Source: Kiritimatiellia bacterium (GTDB taxonomy: Bacteria; Verrucomicrobiota; Kiritimatiellia; CAIQIC01; Lenti-01). From it: 33,587 nucleotides of DNA. The position numbers were made by a program, and so were the translations under genes. Below are positions 11,601 through 21,904 of this stretch, in pieces. The stretch is taken from the NCBI GenBank assembly GCA_017458625.1, contig JAFTAH010000075.1, positions 1 to 33,587 of the forward strand, read 5' to 3'. Each line of letters starts with the position of its first letter. Position 1 is the stretch's first letter. A model generated the notes under the pieces. It was given only the letters and a program-made list of their open reading frames with translations, was not told the origin of the DNA and did no database searches.

Positions 11601-14600
11601 AACGACGTCTTCGGGATCCAGCAGTCGAATGCCCAGGCCATCGTCTACTACGGGGCCGCCTCCGGCACCTGGTCCTCCGACTATGACAGCAAGGCCTTCA
11701 CCGTCAACCTGGCGAAGACGGCGACCGGCTACAAGGTGACCGGCACCACCCGCTCCGGCGGCACGGTCTCGGCCATCACCCTGACAACGAGCGCGAAAAT
11801 CACCGGCTGGAAGGCCTACATGAACGCCGCCGAAAACGGCGACAACGCGAAATTCCGCCAGCTCTACTTCAACGACCTCAAGTACACGGCCATCGTCACC
11901 AACACCGAGGTAATCTCCGGCACCACCGTCACGGTCAAGCAGTACGCCACCGAGGACGGCCATCCCGTCATCTTCGCCAAGACGCCCAAGACCTCCGGCG
12001 TCAACCCCTGGCTCTACTACACCACCGACGGCAGCAGCTGGCCCGAAGGTGCCGGCGGCATTCCCGCCAATCCCGCCACTGCGGTCATCGACGGGGCCAG
12101 CAGTTGGTTCGACTCCGGCGACGACTCCGCCGACTGGTGGAAGTTCTCCCTCCCGGCCCTCCCAGCTGGCACCACCCTCCGCTACAAGATTGGCGCCGCC
12201 CGCATCATGGGTCAGGGCGACAACGGTTGGGACACAGTCTGGCCTTCCAACGGCACCGAGGTCGACCGCAAGACCAAGATGCTCTCCCACTGGACCATCC
12301 CGGGGCTGAACTTCAAGACCCAGCAATACCACAAGCACCTCGACTACAACAGCTGGACGACCGGCTTCGAGGACGGCTTCCACCTCGTCACCGCCCGCAT
12401 GCTGCTCAACCGCAACGACGGCTCGCCCGTGGCCAACACGTTCCGGCAGACCTTCTACCTCGACACCCACACCCCGAACGGCTTCTTCCTCTATCCTTCC
12501 GAGGACAATCCGACCTTCGGCGACAGCGACTACGGGATGATCATCAAGACCGACAACACCGTCGACCACGTCTGGGTGCACATCACCGACAGCGACGCGT
12601 CCAACGACGGCGTCGGCAACGGCATCACCACGAACAACGTGGTGGAATGGGCACCCGCCGTCCAGGTTTCGCCGTGGACGAAGGAGATGGCGCAGGACAC
12701 CGAGACCACCAAGATCTGGCGGTTCAACTACTCCCAAATCCCGGCGTCCGGCACGGCCACCATCCGCGTTCGGCTCTGCGAAGTCTCGTCGGCACCGGTC
12801 GAGGACTGGTCGACGAGCAATCCGGCACTCGACGACATCGAAGCCCTCCACGTCACCGAGCTGACCAAGACCGTGAACACGCGCGGTCCCGAGGAGCGGT
12901 TCTTCATCGAATGGCCGGACCAGGACGGGGCGCTTGTCGAAGCCGGCTGGGAGATCCGCGTCCGGTACACCGCGCGCATGGCGGCGGGGCTGACCGACGA
13001 GGAAATCTTCTCCAAGTTCAAGATCTACGTCAACACCACCAACGATGGCAGCACCGCCCGCGGGACGCTCCAGGCCAACTCCGGGCTCGGCATGCGCCAC
13101 GAGTGGGATTGGGGCGGCGACGGCAGCGGCCTCAACACGCTGTGGTTCCGCATGCCCAACGTGTACAACGGGATCGACTCCTGGCGGTACGCGCTGACCG
13201 TCGATTTCGACAACGCCAACAACAACGGCACGTTCTCCAAGTCGGCGACGCGCCTGATCCGCCACAAGGGGGCGCTGCTACCGACGTGCATCATCACGAC
13301 GCCGCCGGAGACGGACAGCGACGGCGTGAAGTGGGTGATCACGATGGAGGACTCCACCGCGGCGGCGACGAACCGGACCCTGCGGGAGACGCCGATCGTG
13401 GTGCTGACCGACGCGGAGGCGACGCGGCTTGACCTGAGGTTCGTCTCGCCGACGGACTACGGCGCGTCCATCAGCGCGACGCCGACGGCCTGGGCGACGA
13501 ACGACCTGTTGCGGCTCACGAACGTGACGAGCAACGGCACCAGCATGACCTGGACGTTCGCGTGGCAGGTGACGAATGCTGGGGCGTACCGCTTCGAGGC
13601 GACCGTCACCGCCGACAACTCCGCCCACAAATTCTCCGCCCCCACCAACTCCGCCGCGCGCTCCGCGACCATCCGCTTCCGCCAGCTCGCCCACGTCGCC
13701 GACACCAACGACCTCGACTGGGACGACGACGGCATCCTCAATGTCCGCGAAAACGATGCGATCGAACTCCCCAAGAGAACCGACGAAACGTGGACCCAGG
13801 ACGAAGTCTTCGACTTCTGGTCTACCGGCAAGACCGACACCGGCTGCCCCGACTCGGACGGCGACGGCCTGCCCGACGGGCTGGAACTCGGCTACCGCAC
13901 CGCGCCCGGGGGCACCGACACCGCCTGTGACACCAACGGCGACGGCTGGCCCAACTTCATCGGCGACATCGACCCGCCCTTCTACAACACGCTGCCCAAC
14001 AAGGACCGCTTCGAACCAGGCGTCATCTCCAACGCGGGCACCGGGGCCGACCGCACCCGCCAGGTTGTCGGCTCCGTCACCGACCCCCGCAACCCCGACA
14101 GCGACTTCGACGGCATCCCCGACGGCCTCGAAGACGCCAACCGCAACGGCTGGACCGACGGCGACGGAAATCCCTTCCCGACGGACTGGGACCCCTACAA
14201 GGAACACGTCTGGGCCGACGGCAAGATGGAAGGCGAAACCTGGGAAGAAACCTCCCCCGTCATCGCCGACTCCGACGCCGACGGCCTCTCCGACGGCTAC
14301 GGCGAAGACAAGAACGGCAACGGCTACACCGACATGGCCCTCCTCTACGAGAACGGCACCCTCGTCCCGCTCACGCCTGCCGACTACCCCGCCCTCGGCA
14401 TCGGCATTGACGAGAAGAGCACCGCCAATTCCGCCTCCACCCTTGCCCAGAAGCCCTACACCTCCCGCGCCATCAACTATGACGCCCTCTTCGCCGCCTA
14501 CAACGTGACCAATCCCGCCGCCAGTGGCTCCAAGCAGACCGATGGCTGGCCGCGCCTCGTCATCACCGAGACCGATCCCCTCTCCAAGGACACCGACCAC

Positions 14601-17600
14601 GACGGCCTCCCCGACGGCTGGGAAAACAACTACTCCCTCGACCCCCTCAACAACGGCGTCTACGACTTCCGCACCGGCCAGTGGACCGACGACCCCACGC
14701 ACGGCGCCCGCGGCAATCCCGACGGCGACACCTACATCCAGGGCGGCGAAACCGTCCCCTACGACAACGCGGCCGAGCTCCTCGGCGGCACCAATCCCCG
14801 CGCCAACGACAACCAGGGCGGCGGCGGCTCCTCCAGCCAGGGCTCCATCACCATCGGCGCCGGCGACGAGATTGGCGAAATCAACGGCACCAAGTTCTAC
14901 ACCGAGTACACCCAGTGGACCCTCGACGACCTGGTCGCCCTCGACAACTACGACCAGGGCGGCAACTCCTCCGACATCTACCGCTGCAACGACGAATTCA
15001 ACTCCTCCCGCGACCTGGTCGCCTTCTACTTCCGCGACGGCGGCGACCCCTCCCAGGGCGGCGACGGCAAGCTCTACTTCCGCGTCGACCTCGACGACCT
15101 CAAGGCCTTCGCCGAAGACTCCGCCCTCAACGTCTACGTCGCCATGAACTTCGGCAGCTACGGCAACGGCGTCACCTGGCTCCCCGACGACGTCAACTGC
15201 GAGTCCGTCATGCGCTGGAACGCCGTCTCCGGCGTCTACGACTCCCAGAACGGCTGCCTCTACGTCCAGACCTCCGGCGAAAGCTACGCCGCCCACAACG
15301 ATGGCTTCTACGGCGCCTACTTCAACTCCGAGCTCGACATCATCGCCTGGTCCGTCGACCGCTCCGTGCTCGTCAACGCCGGCTGGAACGGCATGGGGGA
15401 CAACCTCCTCTTCCAGGTCTACACCACCCGCGACTTTACCGACGACAACGGCGGGAGCGGTGACAAGGGCGGCCTGAACGACTTCACCGACACCATCGGC
15501 GACGACTGGCTCTGCTCCGACTACCACCAGGACTGGGACTACATCCACCAGAACGGCAAGTATTCCACCTGCGTCAGCAAGGCCAACCCCAACGGATGGA
15601 ACAACTGCAGGGCCCACGCCAAGCTGGCCATCGTGGCGCACGGCAACCAGGCCGTCGAGCCCGCCCACACCATGCACGGGCTCGTGGACAACGGGTCCGG
15701 CGCCGGCTACCAGCGGCCGGTGAAGATCCACAACATCTACACCAACTGCCCGATGAACCTGCACATCACGCCGACGCTGGCGATGGCGATGGAGTGGGCG
15801 GCGGTCGGCACCGAAAAGGACTGGTACTCCGGTCCGGCGTTCAACGCCGCCATCCGGCAGGGCATCGCCAAGGGCGCGTTCGCGCTGCTGGGGAGCACCT
15901 ATTCGGACCACGTCCTCAAGTACTACCCCGACGCGTTCAACGCCTCCAACGCCGCTTTGGCCGCCGAGACCCTCAACGCCATCTACGGCAACGGCGAGCC
16001 CGTCGTCTCCACCAACGTCTTCTGGCTCTCCGAGCGCGTCGCCGACGCCTCCATCCTCAAGAAGCTCGCCCAGCTTGGCTACCAGGCCACCGTCCTCGAC
16101 CAGACTCCCCACATTCTCGAATGGTTCGGCCGGACCGACGCCCTCGGCAACGATGCCTACAAGATCCATCGCTACTGGGCTTACGAGGACAACGCCTCCG
16201 ACGGCAAGGAGATGAAGGCGTTCATCCTCTCCTCCGCCGCCGACCAGTTCCGCTTCGCCAACACCGACAGCGGGCTCTCCAGCGACCTCCGCCACCTCTT
16301 CCTCCGCCGCGCCCGTACCGGCGAGGCCGCCATCTCCTCCATCTTCTACCGCTGGGAGGACTTCACCAGCTCCGAGAACGCCAACGGCTACGACAAGAAC
16401 CTCCGCTGGATCGCCAACCACCCCTGGGTCCAGGTCGTCACCCTCGACGAAGCCCTCGCCGACACCTCCCTCTCCGAGAACCTCGTCTACAAGGACCTCT
16501 GCATCACCAACGGCATGGCCATGCAGGACTGGGTCCACCACGCCTGCAACGGCAGCTACGACTACTGGTACTACGGCGACGCCTCCCGCGGCAACGCCTC
16601 CCGCAACCTCGAATCCCTCTACGGCAAAGTCTTCGAAGTTCGCCAGGGCACGAACCTCCTCTCCGGCACCATCTACGGTGACGCCACCAACGGCATCGTC
16701 AAGGCCGCCTGGGACAAAGTCGCCGGCATCGCCAACCCCGATGTCCGCCGCCTTGCGTTCGCCACCATCTTTGCCTCCGCCTTCGAGACCGCCTTCCACG
16801 AGGAAGACGACAACGACCTCACCCGCTGGTCCTTCGGCGAATACATGTATCCCGCCACCGACCGCGACAAAGGTCTCATGGCCATGGCCTGGAAGGCCCA
16901 GTCCCGCACCCGCCTCGCCGCCGTCTTCGCCGAAGTCGACGACTGGGCCGGCCGCTCCACCGGGCTCGAAGCCTACGCCAAGGACGTCGACCTCGACGGC
17001 GAGGACGAATGGATCCTCCGCAACAACAAGGTCATGGCCCTCTTCGAGGCCGAAGGCGGCCTCATGACCGGCGCGTGGCTCAAGAACGGCTCCAACGTCT
17101 GGCAGATGGTCGGCAACTTCGTCGCCCAGCCCGGCTCCGGCTACGAAACCCTGGCCACCGACAACACCTCCCACCGCAGCGCCCTCATGAAGGACGTCTC
17201 CATCGGCGGCGCTCCCATGACCGCCTCCATCTTCGCCGTCACCGCCGGCTCCGGCGCCCTCACCTTCAAGAGCGGGGCGCTCACCAAGACCGTCACCCTT
17301 GCCGACGCCTCCGCCGATGCCTTCGCCATCACCTACGCCGCCTCCGGCAAGCAGATGTACGTCCGCAACGGCCTCTCCCCCGACCTCGCCACCCTCCTCG
17401 TCACCGGACAGTCCAAGCTCTCCGAGACCGTCGGCGGCACCTCCGCCATCACCCTCTCCGCCGCCTCCGCCGGCCAGCTCGTCACCGCCGAATTGACCGT
17501 CACCAGCGGCGCGATCAACACCTCCGCCTCCGACAAGGATGAAGGCTGGGACACCGTCCCCATGCGCAACGCCGCCCACGTCCGCCAGGTCGAAGTCTCC

Positions 17601-18329
17601 GGCACCGGCAACCTCGCCTACTCCGTCGCCTTCTCCGTCGAAGACGCCGGCGAGCCCCCCGTCATCACTGTCGACCCCGACGACGATCCCCACGTCTTCC
17701 CCGTTGGTTCCACCTCCACCTTCACCGTGACCGCCTCCGACGGCACCCTTGCCGCCGGCGACCTTCCCGCCTACGCCGGCGTCTCCGCCACCTTCGCCGA
17801 CGGCGTCTTCTCCTGGGCCGTCCCCGCGCTCTCCGCCGGCGGACGCACCAACGACATCGCCACCAACGTCACCTTCACCGCCTCCAACGCTGCCGGCGAC
17901 ACCACCCAGGCCGTCAACCTCTCCATCCCCTGGGATGCCGACGGCAACGGACTCTCCGACGACTGGGAGCTCTCCAAGCTCGGTGACCTCGATGCCGACC
18001 CCGCCGCCGACCCCGACGAGGACAACGCCTCCAACTACGACGAATGGGTCGCCGGCACCGACCCCCTCAACGCCGACAGCTACATCGGCTGGACCAGCCA
18101 GTTCGCCAACCCCGCCGACGGCACCTTCCAGCTCACCTTCCAGTCCGTCCCCGGCGCCACCTACGTGATCGAATGGGCCGACTCCGCCCGGCTTCTCTCC
18201 GGCGCCTGGACCAACATCGACACCGTGGCCTCCCAAGGCTATACCACCACCTGGACCGACGCCGGCTATGCCGACCGCGACTCCTCCGTCGGCCTCTACC
18301 GCATCCGCGTCCCCTTCTTCCCGCGCTAG
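8697..18329 (+). CDS. Giant secreted multidomain alpha-glucan hydrolase: GH13 alpha-amylase plus GH57-like domain
   Basis: This 3,210-residue protein starts with a Sec signal peptide (cleavage near ARA30). Residues ~32-635 are a GH13 amylase with all four regions: FDNVMNH (118-124), GLRLDAVKH (nucleophile Asp336), MAFGEH (acid/base Glu400) and SHD (459-461). Residues ~640-1650 are beta-sandwich modules, one resembling starch-binding domains (YYTTDGSSWPEG, LPAGTTLRYKIGAARI). About 1670-2045 holds TSP3-like calcium repeats (DSDGDGLPDG, DSDFDGIPDG, DTDHDGLPDG). About 2050-2250 may be a DOMON-like module. About 2300-2620 is GH57-like: AHGNQAVEP (His2315), then WLSERV with presumed nucleophile Glu2446, then VLDQTPHIL. 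A GH57-type C-terminal part (DVDLDGEDEW, ~2763) follows. The tail has another DADGNG repeat and a TYVIEW...YRIRV module. The start is supported by GAGG six bases upstream. It is probably exported and starch-active. Confidence 0.92.
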   Translation: MKKNTMRAGFAGALAVVGAFCLFVGAEARAEAILQVFNQSHNEIAARLPEIAEAGYTALWVPPPTKANGGMSVGYDLNDPFDIGNSDLRGTWSTRYGVEADLHNLIAMCHRFGMRVYFDNVMNHRSYDIPGYNESTPTDVYPGMCPEDFHVRTTSDGFYRKWDNVRSWDDEWQVMFLGLSDLLDIAHENYYDDGGNGPYNANFGPSEGGWHLKPYIVRYAYHKEDTWKLFDRMPYPGKTNDDYRQGDGALQNTDGDNGVNLYTGFENNAWNPDDPATAALISANAAWFDAHDARNGVSMKLIEDFPNFYKEQVDDYLNRAVRWLVDRTHVDGLRLDAVKHVPYDFYGASYGDDKDGSNYGYMGQAQWQFNMTRGFNDWDNHRDSIFNIDAPRNDLMAFGEHLGSPPAQGPYVATGMRLVDDRLRNELNWRFSANDLSGFDNEYAGSELGPDCGVMHAQSHDNDYVDRKPLHHAMYFMRRGLGLVYSDGNNHAATLSGSGGAFPRWALTDFLGQWGQHQIPTLLHAHENFARYGQYPKYSTGNFIAWERGGDGSQWATMLFQMNSGWDFWQDSLTAGSFGSDDFYLYDYASDMYMPHRHDGGWSEAPYVYGSELATGYVELPPNSYAIWAWKNPDPSELYPSPYPDCFVDSDARLYAPDSRVITLMEDGHVVEPVMVVRKDGVDGDPNFNPYNVADTNNTDYAYTIAIPRVTGGTNVTLAVKADGSAESLLLRLDGGMDFGNHNHTEAGDWRDNPPGTCHDFYLGFEDGSPYFTKRMWAELFASKDTTHCKIGTQGATSYEVFASGEPAVHEYEGTASSGNYGQVGFLYHDPAADSPATTISGGTTNTTIATNTYTLNATANGVNDGTITGVNGFGNVGAVGHNYQDATTCWAGLFSDGTCANAGITGFANNTSYGLYANPAGSSANAEFGGTFSAADGMTNVSVQLGFLWDSAIEGSYKGFSFLDANGNDVFGIQQSNAQAIVYYGAASGTWSSDYDSKAFTVNLAKTATGYKVTGTTRSGGTVSAITLTTSAKITGWKAYMNAAENGDNAKFRQLYFNDLKYTAIVTNTEVISGTTVTVKQYATEDGHPVIFAKTPKTSGVNPWLYYTTDGSSWPEGAGGIPANPATAVIDGASSWFDSGDDSADWWKFSLPALPAGTTLRYKIGAARIMGQGDNGWDTVWPSNGTEVDRKTKMLSHWTIPGLNFKTQQYHKHLDYNSWTTGFEDGFHLVTARMLLNRNDGSPVANTFRQTFYLDTHTPNGFFLYPSEDNPTFGDSDYGMIIKTDNTVDHVWVHITDSDASNDGVGNGITTNNVVEWAPAVQVSPWTKEMAQDTETTKIWRFNYSQIPASGTATIRVRLCEVSSAPVEDWSTSNPALDDIEALHVTELTKTVNTRGPEERFFIEWPDQDGALVEAGWEIRVRYTARMAAGLTDEEIFSKFKIYVNTTNDGSTARGTLQANSGLGMRHEWDWGGDGSGLNTLWFRMPNVYNGIDSWRYALTVDFDNANNNGTFSKSATRLIRHKGALLPTCIITTPPETDSDGVKWVITMEDSTAAATNRTLRETPIVVLTDAEATRLDLRFVSPTDYGASISATPTAWATNDLLRLTNVTSNGTSMTWTFAWQVTNAGAYRFEATVTADNSAHKFSAPTNSAARSATIRFRQLAHVADTNDLDWDDDGILNVRENDAIELPKRTDETWTQDEVFDFWSTGKTDTGCPDSDGDGLPDGLELGYRTAPGGTDTACDTNGDGWPNFIGDIDPPFYNTLPNKDRFEPGVISNAGTGADRTRQVVGSVTDPRNPDSDFDGIPDGLEDANRNGWTDGDGNPFPTDWDPYKEHVWADGKMEGETWEETSPVIADSDADGLSDGYGEDKNGNGYTDMALLYENGTLVPLTPADYPALGIGIDEKSTANSASTLAQKPYTSRAINYDALFAAYNVTNPAASGSKQTDGWPRLVITETDPLSKDTDHDGLPDGWENNYSLDPLNNGVYDFRTGQWTDDPTHGARGNPDGDTYIQGGETVPYDNAAELLGGTNPRANDNQGGGGSSSQGSITIGAGDEIGEINGTKFYTEYTQWTLDDLVALDNYDQGGNSSDIYRCNDEFNSSRDLVAFYFRDGGDPSQGGDGKLYFRVDLDDLKAFAEDSALNVYVAMNFGSYGNGVTWLPDDVNCESVMRWNAVSGVYDSQNGCLYVQTSGESYAAHNDGFYGAYFNSELDIIAWSVDRSVLVNAGWNGMGDNLLFQVYTTRDFTDDNGGSGDKGGLNDFTDTIGDDWLCSDYHQDWDYIHQNGKYSTCVSKANPNGWNNCRAHAKLAIVAHGNQAVEPAHTMHGLVDNGSGAGYQRPVKIHNIYTNCPMNLHITPTLAMAMEWAAVGTEKDWYSGPAFNAAIRQGIAKGAFALLGSTYSDHVLKYYPDAFNASNAALAAETLNAIYGNGEPVVSTNVFWLSERVADASILKKLAQLGYQATVLDQTPHILEWFGRTDALGNDAYKIHRYWAYEDNASDGKEMKAFILSSAADQFRFANTDSGLSSDLRHLFLRRARTGEAAISSIFYRWEDFTSSENANGYDKNLRWIANHPWVQVVTLDEALADTSLSENLVYKDLCITNGMAMQDWVHHACNGSYDYWYYGDASRGNASRNLESLYGKVFEVRQGTNLLSGTIYGDATNGIVKAAWDKVAGIANPDVRRLAFATIFASAFETAFHEEDDNDLTRWSFGEYMYPATDRDKGLMAMAWKAQSRTRLAAVFAEVDDWAGRSTGLEAYAKDVDLDGEDEWILRNNKVMALFEAEGGLMTGAWLKNGSNVWQMVGNFVAQPGSGYETLATDNTSHRSALMKDVSIGGAPMTASIFAVTAGSGALTFKSGALTKTVTLADASADAFAITYAASGKQMYVRNGLSPDLATLLVTGQSKLSETVGGTSAITLSAASAGQLVTAELTVTSGAINTSASDKDEGWDTVPMRNAAHVRQVEVSGTGNLAYSVAFSVEDAGEPPVITVDPDDDPHVFPVGSTSTFTVTASDGTLAAGDLPAYAGVSATFADGVFSWAVPALSAGGRTNDIATNVTFTASNAAGDTTQAVNLSIPWDADGNGLSDDWELSKLGDLDADPAADPDEDNASNYDEWVAGTDPLNADSYIGWTSQFANPADGTFQLTFQSVPGATYVIEWADSARLLSGAWTNIDTVASQGYTTTWTDAGYADRDSSVGLYRIRVPFFPR

Positions 18330-18462
18330 ACCTTTCCGAGAGGCATTCAAGGCCCAGCTGCCGCTGCCGGGTGGCAACCGTTGCATGTGAGAAGAGTTCC
18401 ATTCCATGCTTTCGTTCTTCCACCCATTTGACCACTCGCCCGACGAGGTGAAGGAAACGGTC

Positions 18463-19029
18463 ATGAGCCGCGAAGAGCTCCGGCACATGCTCCGGGGGGA
18501 GGAAGCCGTCGTGCTGGTGGACGGGGAGGACCGCGAACTGGGCACGGCCGGGAAGTTGTGGGCGCACCAGGGCGGGGGGCGGCGGCACCGCGCGTTTTCG
18601 GTGATGCTTCAGGACGGCGCGGGGCGTGTGCTCCTCCAGCGCCGGGCTGCGGGAAAATACCACTTTCCAGGGTTGTGGACGAATGCCTGCTGCTCGCATC
18701 CGCGGCCCGGCGAGGCGGTGCTGGCGGCGGCCCGGCGGCGGCTACGGGAGGAGCTGGGGCTGACCGGTGTGGAGTTGCGGGAGGTCGGCGTGTTCGAATA
18801 TCGGGCGGAATCGGCAGCGACTGGCCTCTGGGAGTGGGAGGTCGATCACGTGCTGGCGGGCAGTTGGGCGGGCGACGTCGCGGCACTGGCGCTGAACGCG
18901 GACGAGGTGGCCGCCGTCCGCTGGGCGACGTCGGAGGAGGTCGATCGCCTGGTGGCGACGGGTACGGAGGTGACGCCGTGGTTCGCCATCATCTGGCGAA
19001 AGTGGCGGACCGCTGGCTGGGGGGCGTGA
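18463..19029 (+). CDS. idi: Isopentenyl-diphosphate delta-isomerase, type 1
   Basis: This Nudix-fold enzyme interconverts IPP and DMAPP in isoprenoid synthesis. Numbering from the ATG at 18463 gives 188 residues, close to the usual ~180. Family landmarks are VVLVDGEDRELGTAGKLWAH, RHRAFSV, FPGLWTNACCSHP with the active-site Cys77, the Nudix-like AAARRRLREELGL (88-100), EWEV with Glu124/Glu126 at the metal and acid positions, and TPWF. I prefer 18463 because AAGGA lies seven bases upstream; an in-frame ATG at 18406 would add 19 residues with no family match. It follows the giant amylase on the same strand but is functionally unrelated. Confidence 0.92.
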   Translation: MSREELRHMLRGEEAVVLVDGEDRELGTAGKLWAHQGGGRRHRAFSVMLQDGAGRVLLQRRAAGKYHFPGLWTNACCSHPRPGEAVLAAARRRLREELGLTGVELREVGVFEYRAESAATGLWEWEVDHVLAGSWAGDVAALALNADEVAAVRWATSEEVDRLVATGTEVTPWFAIIWRKWRTAGWGA

Positions 19030-19082
19030 GCGCCAGAAGCTCCGTTCGCGCCAGCGGGAGGGGGGCGGGAGGGGAGAACTCA

Positions 19083-19106
19083 CACAGAGGCACAGAGGCA
19101 CGGAGA
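19083..19106. repeat. 8-bp tandem repeat CACAGAGG, three units
   Basis: CACAGAGG, CACAGAGG and CACGGAGA follow in tandem just after idi. I have seen similar CACAGAGG runs in intergenic DNA of many environmental bacteria. There is no coding potential here. Confidence 0.55.
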
Positions 19107-19183
19107 GAAGGCGGATTGCGGGAGGGAGGTGGGTGGATGGCGGGGGAGGGGCCAAGTTCCGGGGTTTGGAAAATGACCTGGGG

Positions 19184-19211
19184 CGAAGGACGCAATGCAT
19201 TGCGTCCTTCG
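19184..19211. repeat. 28-bp perfect palindrome between convergent idi and glgX
   Basis: The arms CGAAGGACGCAATG and CATTGCGTCCTTCG are exact reverse complements with no spacer. It lies between two convergent genes. It could act as a bidirectional transcription barrier, although no T run follows closely, or as the core of a CTAG-bounded element. GGCTATAC...GGAACCGCTCTAG directly to its right (19212-19239) matches the right ends of the elements at 2188-2349 and 2486-2625. The left arm of that putative element is degenerate. Confidence 0.7.
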
Positions 19212-19235
19212 GGCTATACTTTTCATGGAACCGCT

Positions 19236-21359
<2,124 letters not shown>

Positions 21360-21420
21360 GGGATGCTCCTTGGGTACAGGCGATATGGTGGCAGAAAAGA
21401 AGCGGGGGGAAAAGAAGAAA

Positions 21421-21822
21421 TCAGCCGTAGTTCTGTTTGCGGGGGATGACGGCGCGGACGCCGCCGCGGGGGGCGGGGTGGTCGCCGTCGCGGCGGGGGA
21501 TGAGGTGGATGTGGCAATGGAAGATGGACTGGCCGGCGACCGGGCCGTCATTGATGCCCAGGTTGAAGCCAGCGATGGCGGGGTCGGCGGCCTGGAGGTC
21601 GGCGGCGAGGCGCTGGACGAAGGGGAGGACTTCGGCCCATTCGTCGGGCGTCAGGTCGCGGAAGGAGGCGACATGGCGGCGGGGAATGACCAGGGTATGC
21701 CCGGGCGAGACGGGAAAGCCGTCGCGGATGGCCAGGAGGTGCGGGGTGGAATCGAGGATGCGGTCGAGGGGTAGCTGGCAGAACAGGCAGGGGTCGTTGG
21801 GATTGGCGGCAGGCTGAGACAT
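21421..21822 (-). CDS. HIT-family (histidine triad) hydrolase
   Basis: This 133-residue protein has the histidine triad HCHIH (102-106) within GQSIFHCHIHLIPRRDGD, the nucleotide-binding strand GFNLGIND and the conserved SPGHTLVIPRRHV segment. These are hallmarks of HIT proteins that hydrolyse dinucleoside polyphosphates or AMP-lysine/AMP-type substrates. The pair CLFC (12-15) suggests the structural zinc site of the HINT/FHIT-like branch. The natural substrate cannot be told from sequence. It sits just upstream of glgX on the same strand and may be co-transcribed. Confidence 0.9.
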   Translation of the reverse strand: MSQPAANPNDPCLFCQLPLDRILDSTPHLLAIRDGFPVSPGHTLVIPRRHVASFRDLTPDEWAEVLPFVQRLAADLQAADPAIAGFNLGINDGPVAGQSIFHCHIHLIPRRDGDHPAPRGGVRAVIPRKQNYG

Positions 21823-21904
21823 GAGGCGAAACCTTGTGAGATTACGGTTGGAATAAAGGATAATCGCAAAAACGGGGCGGCCGATGCGGTCGGCGGACGG
21901 GGTG

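Noticed and set aside
8679..13265. 1,528-residue open frame on the minus strand
   Set aside because: It lies antisense to the GH13-GH57 gene; its Val/Gly/Asp-rich, motif-free translation is what a codon bias for C or G at third positions produces in the opposite strand.
13278..18545. 1,755-residue open frame on the minus strand
   Set aside because: Same reason: antisense shadow of the giant CDS, low-complexity Gly/Val/Glu composition with no domains.
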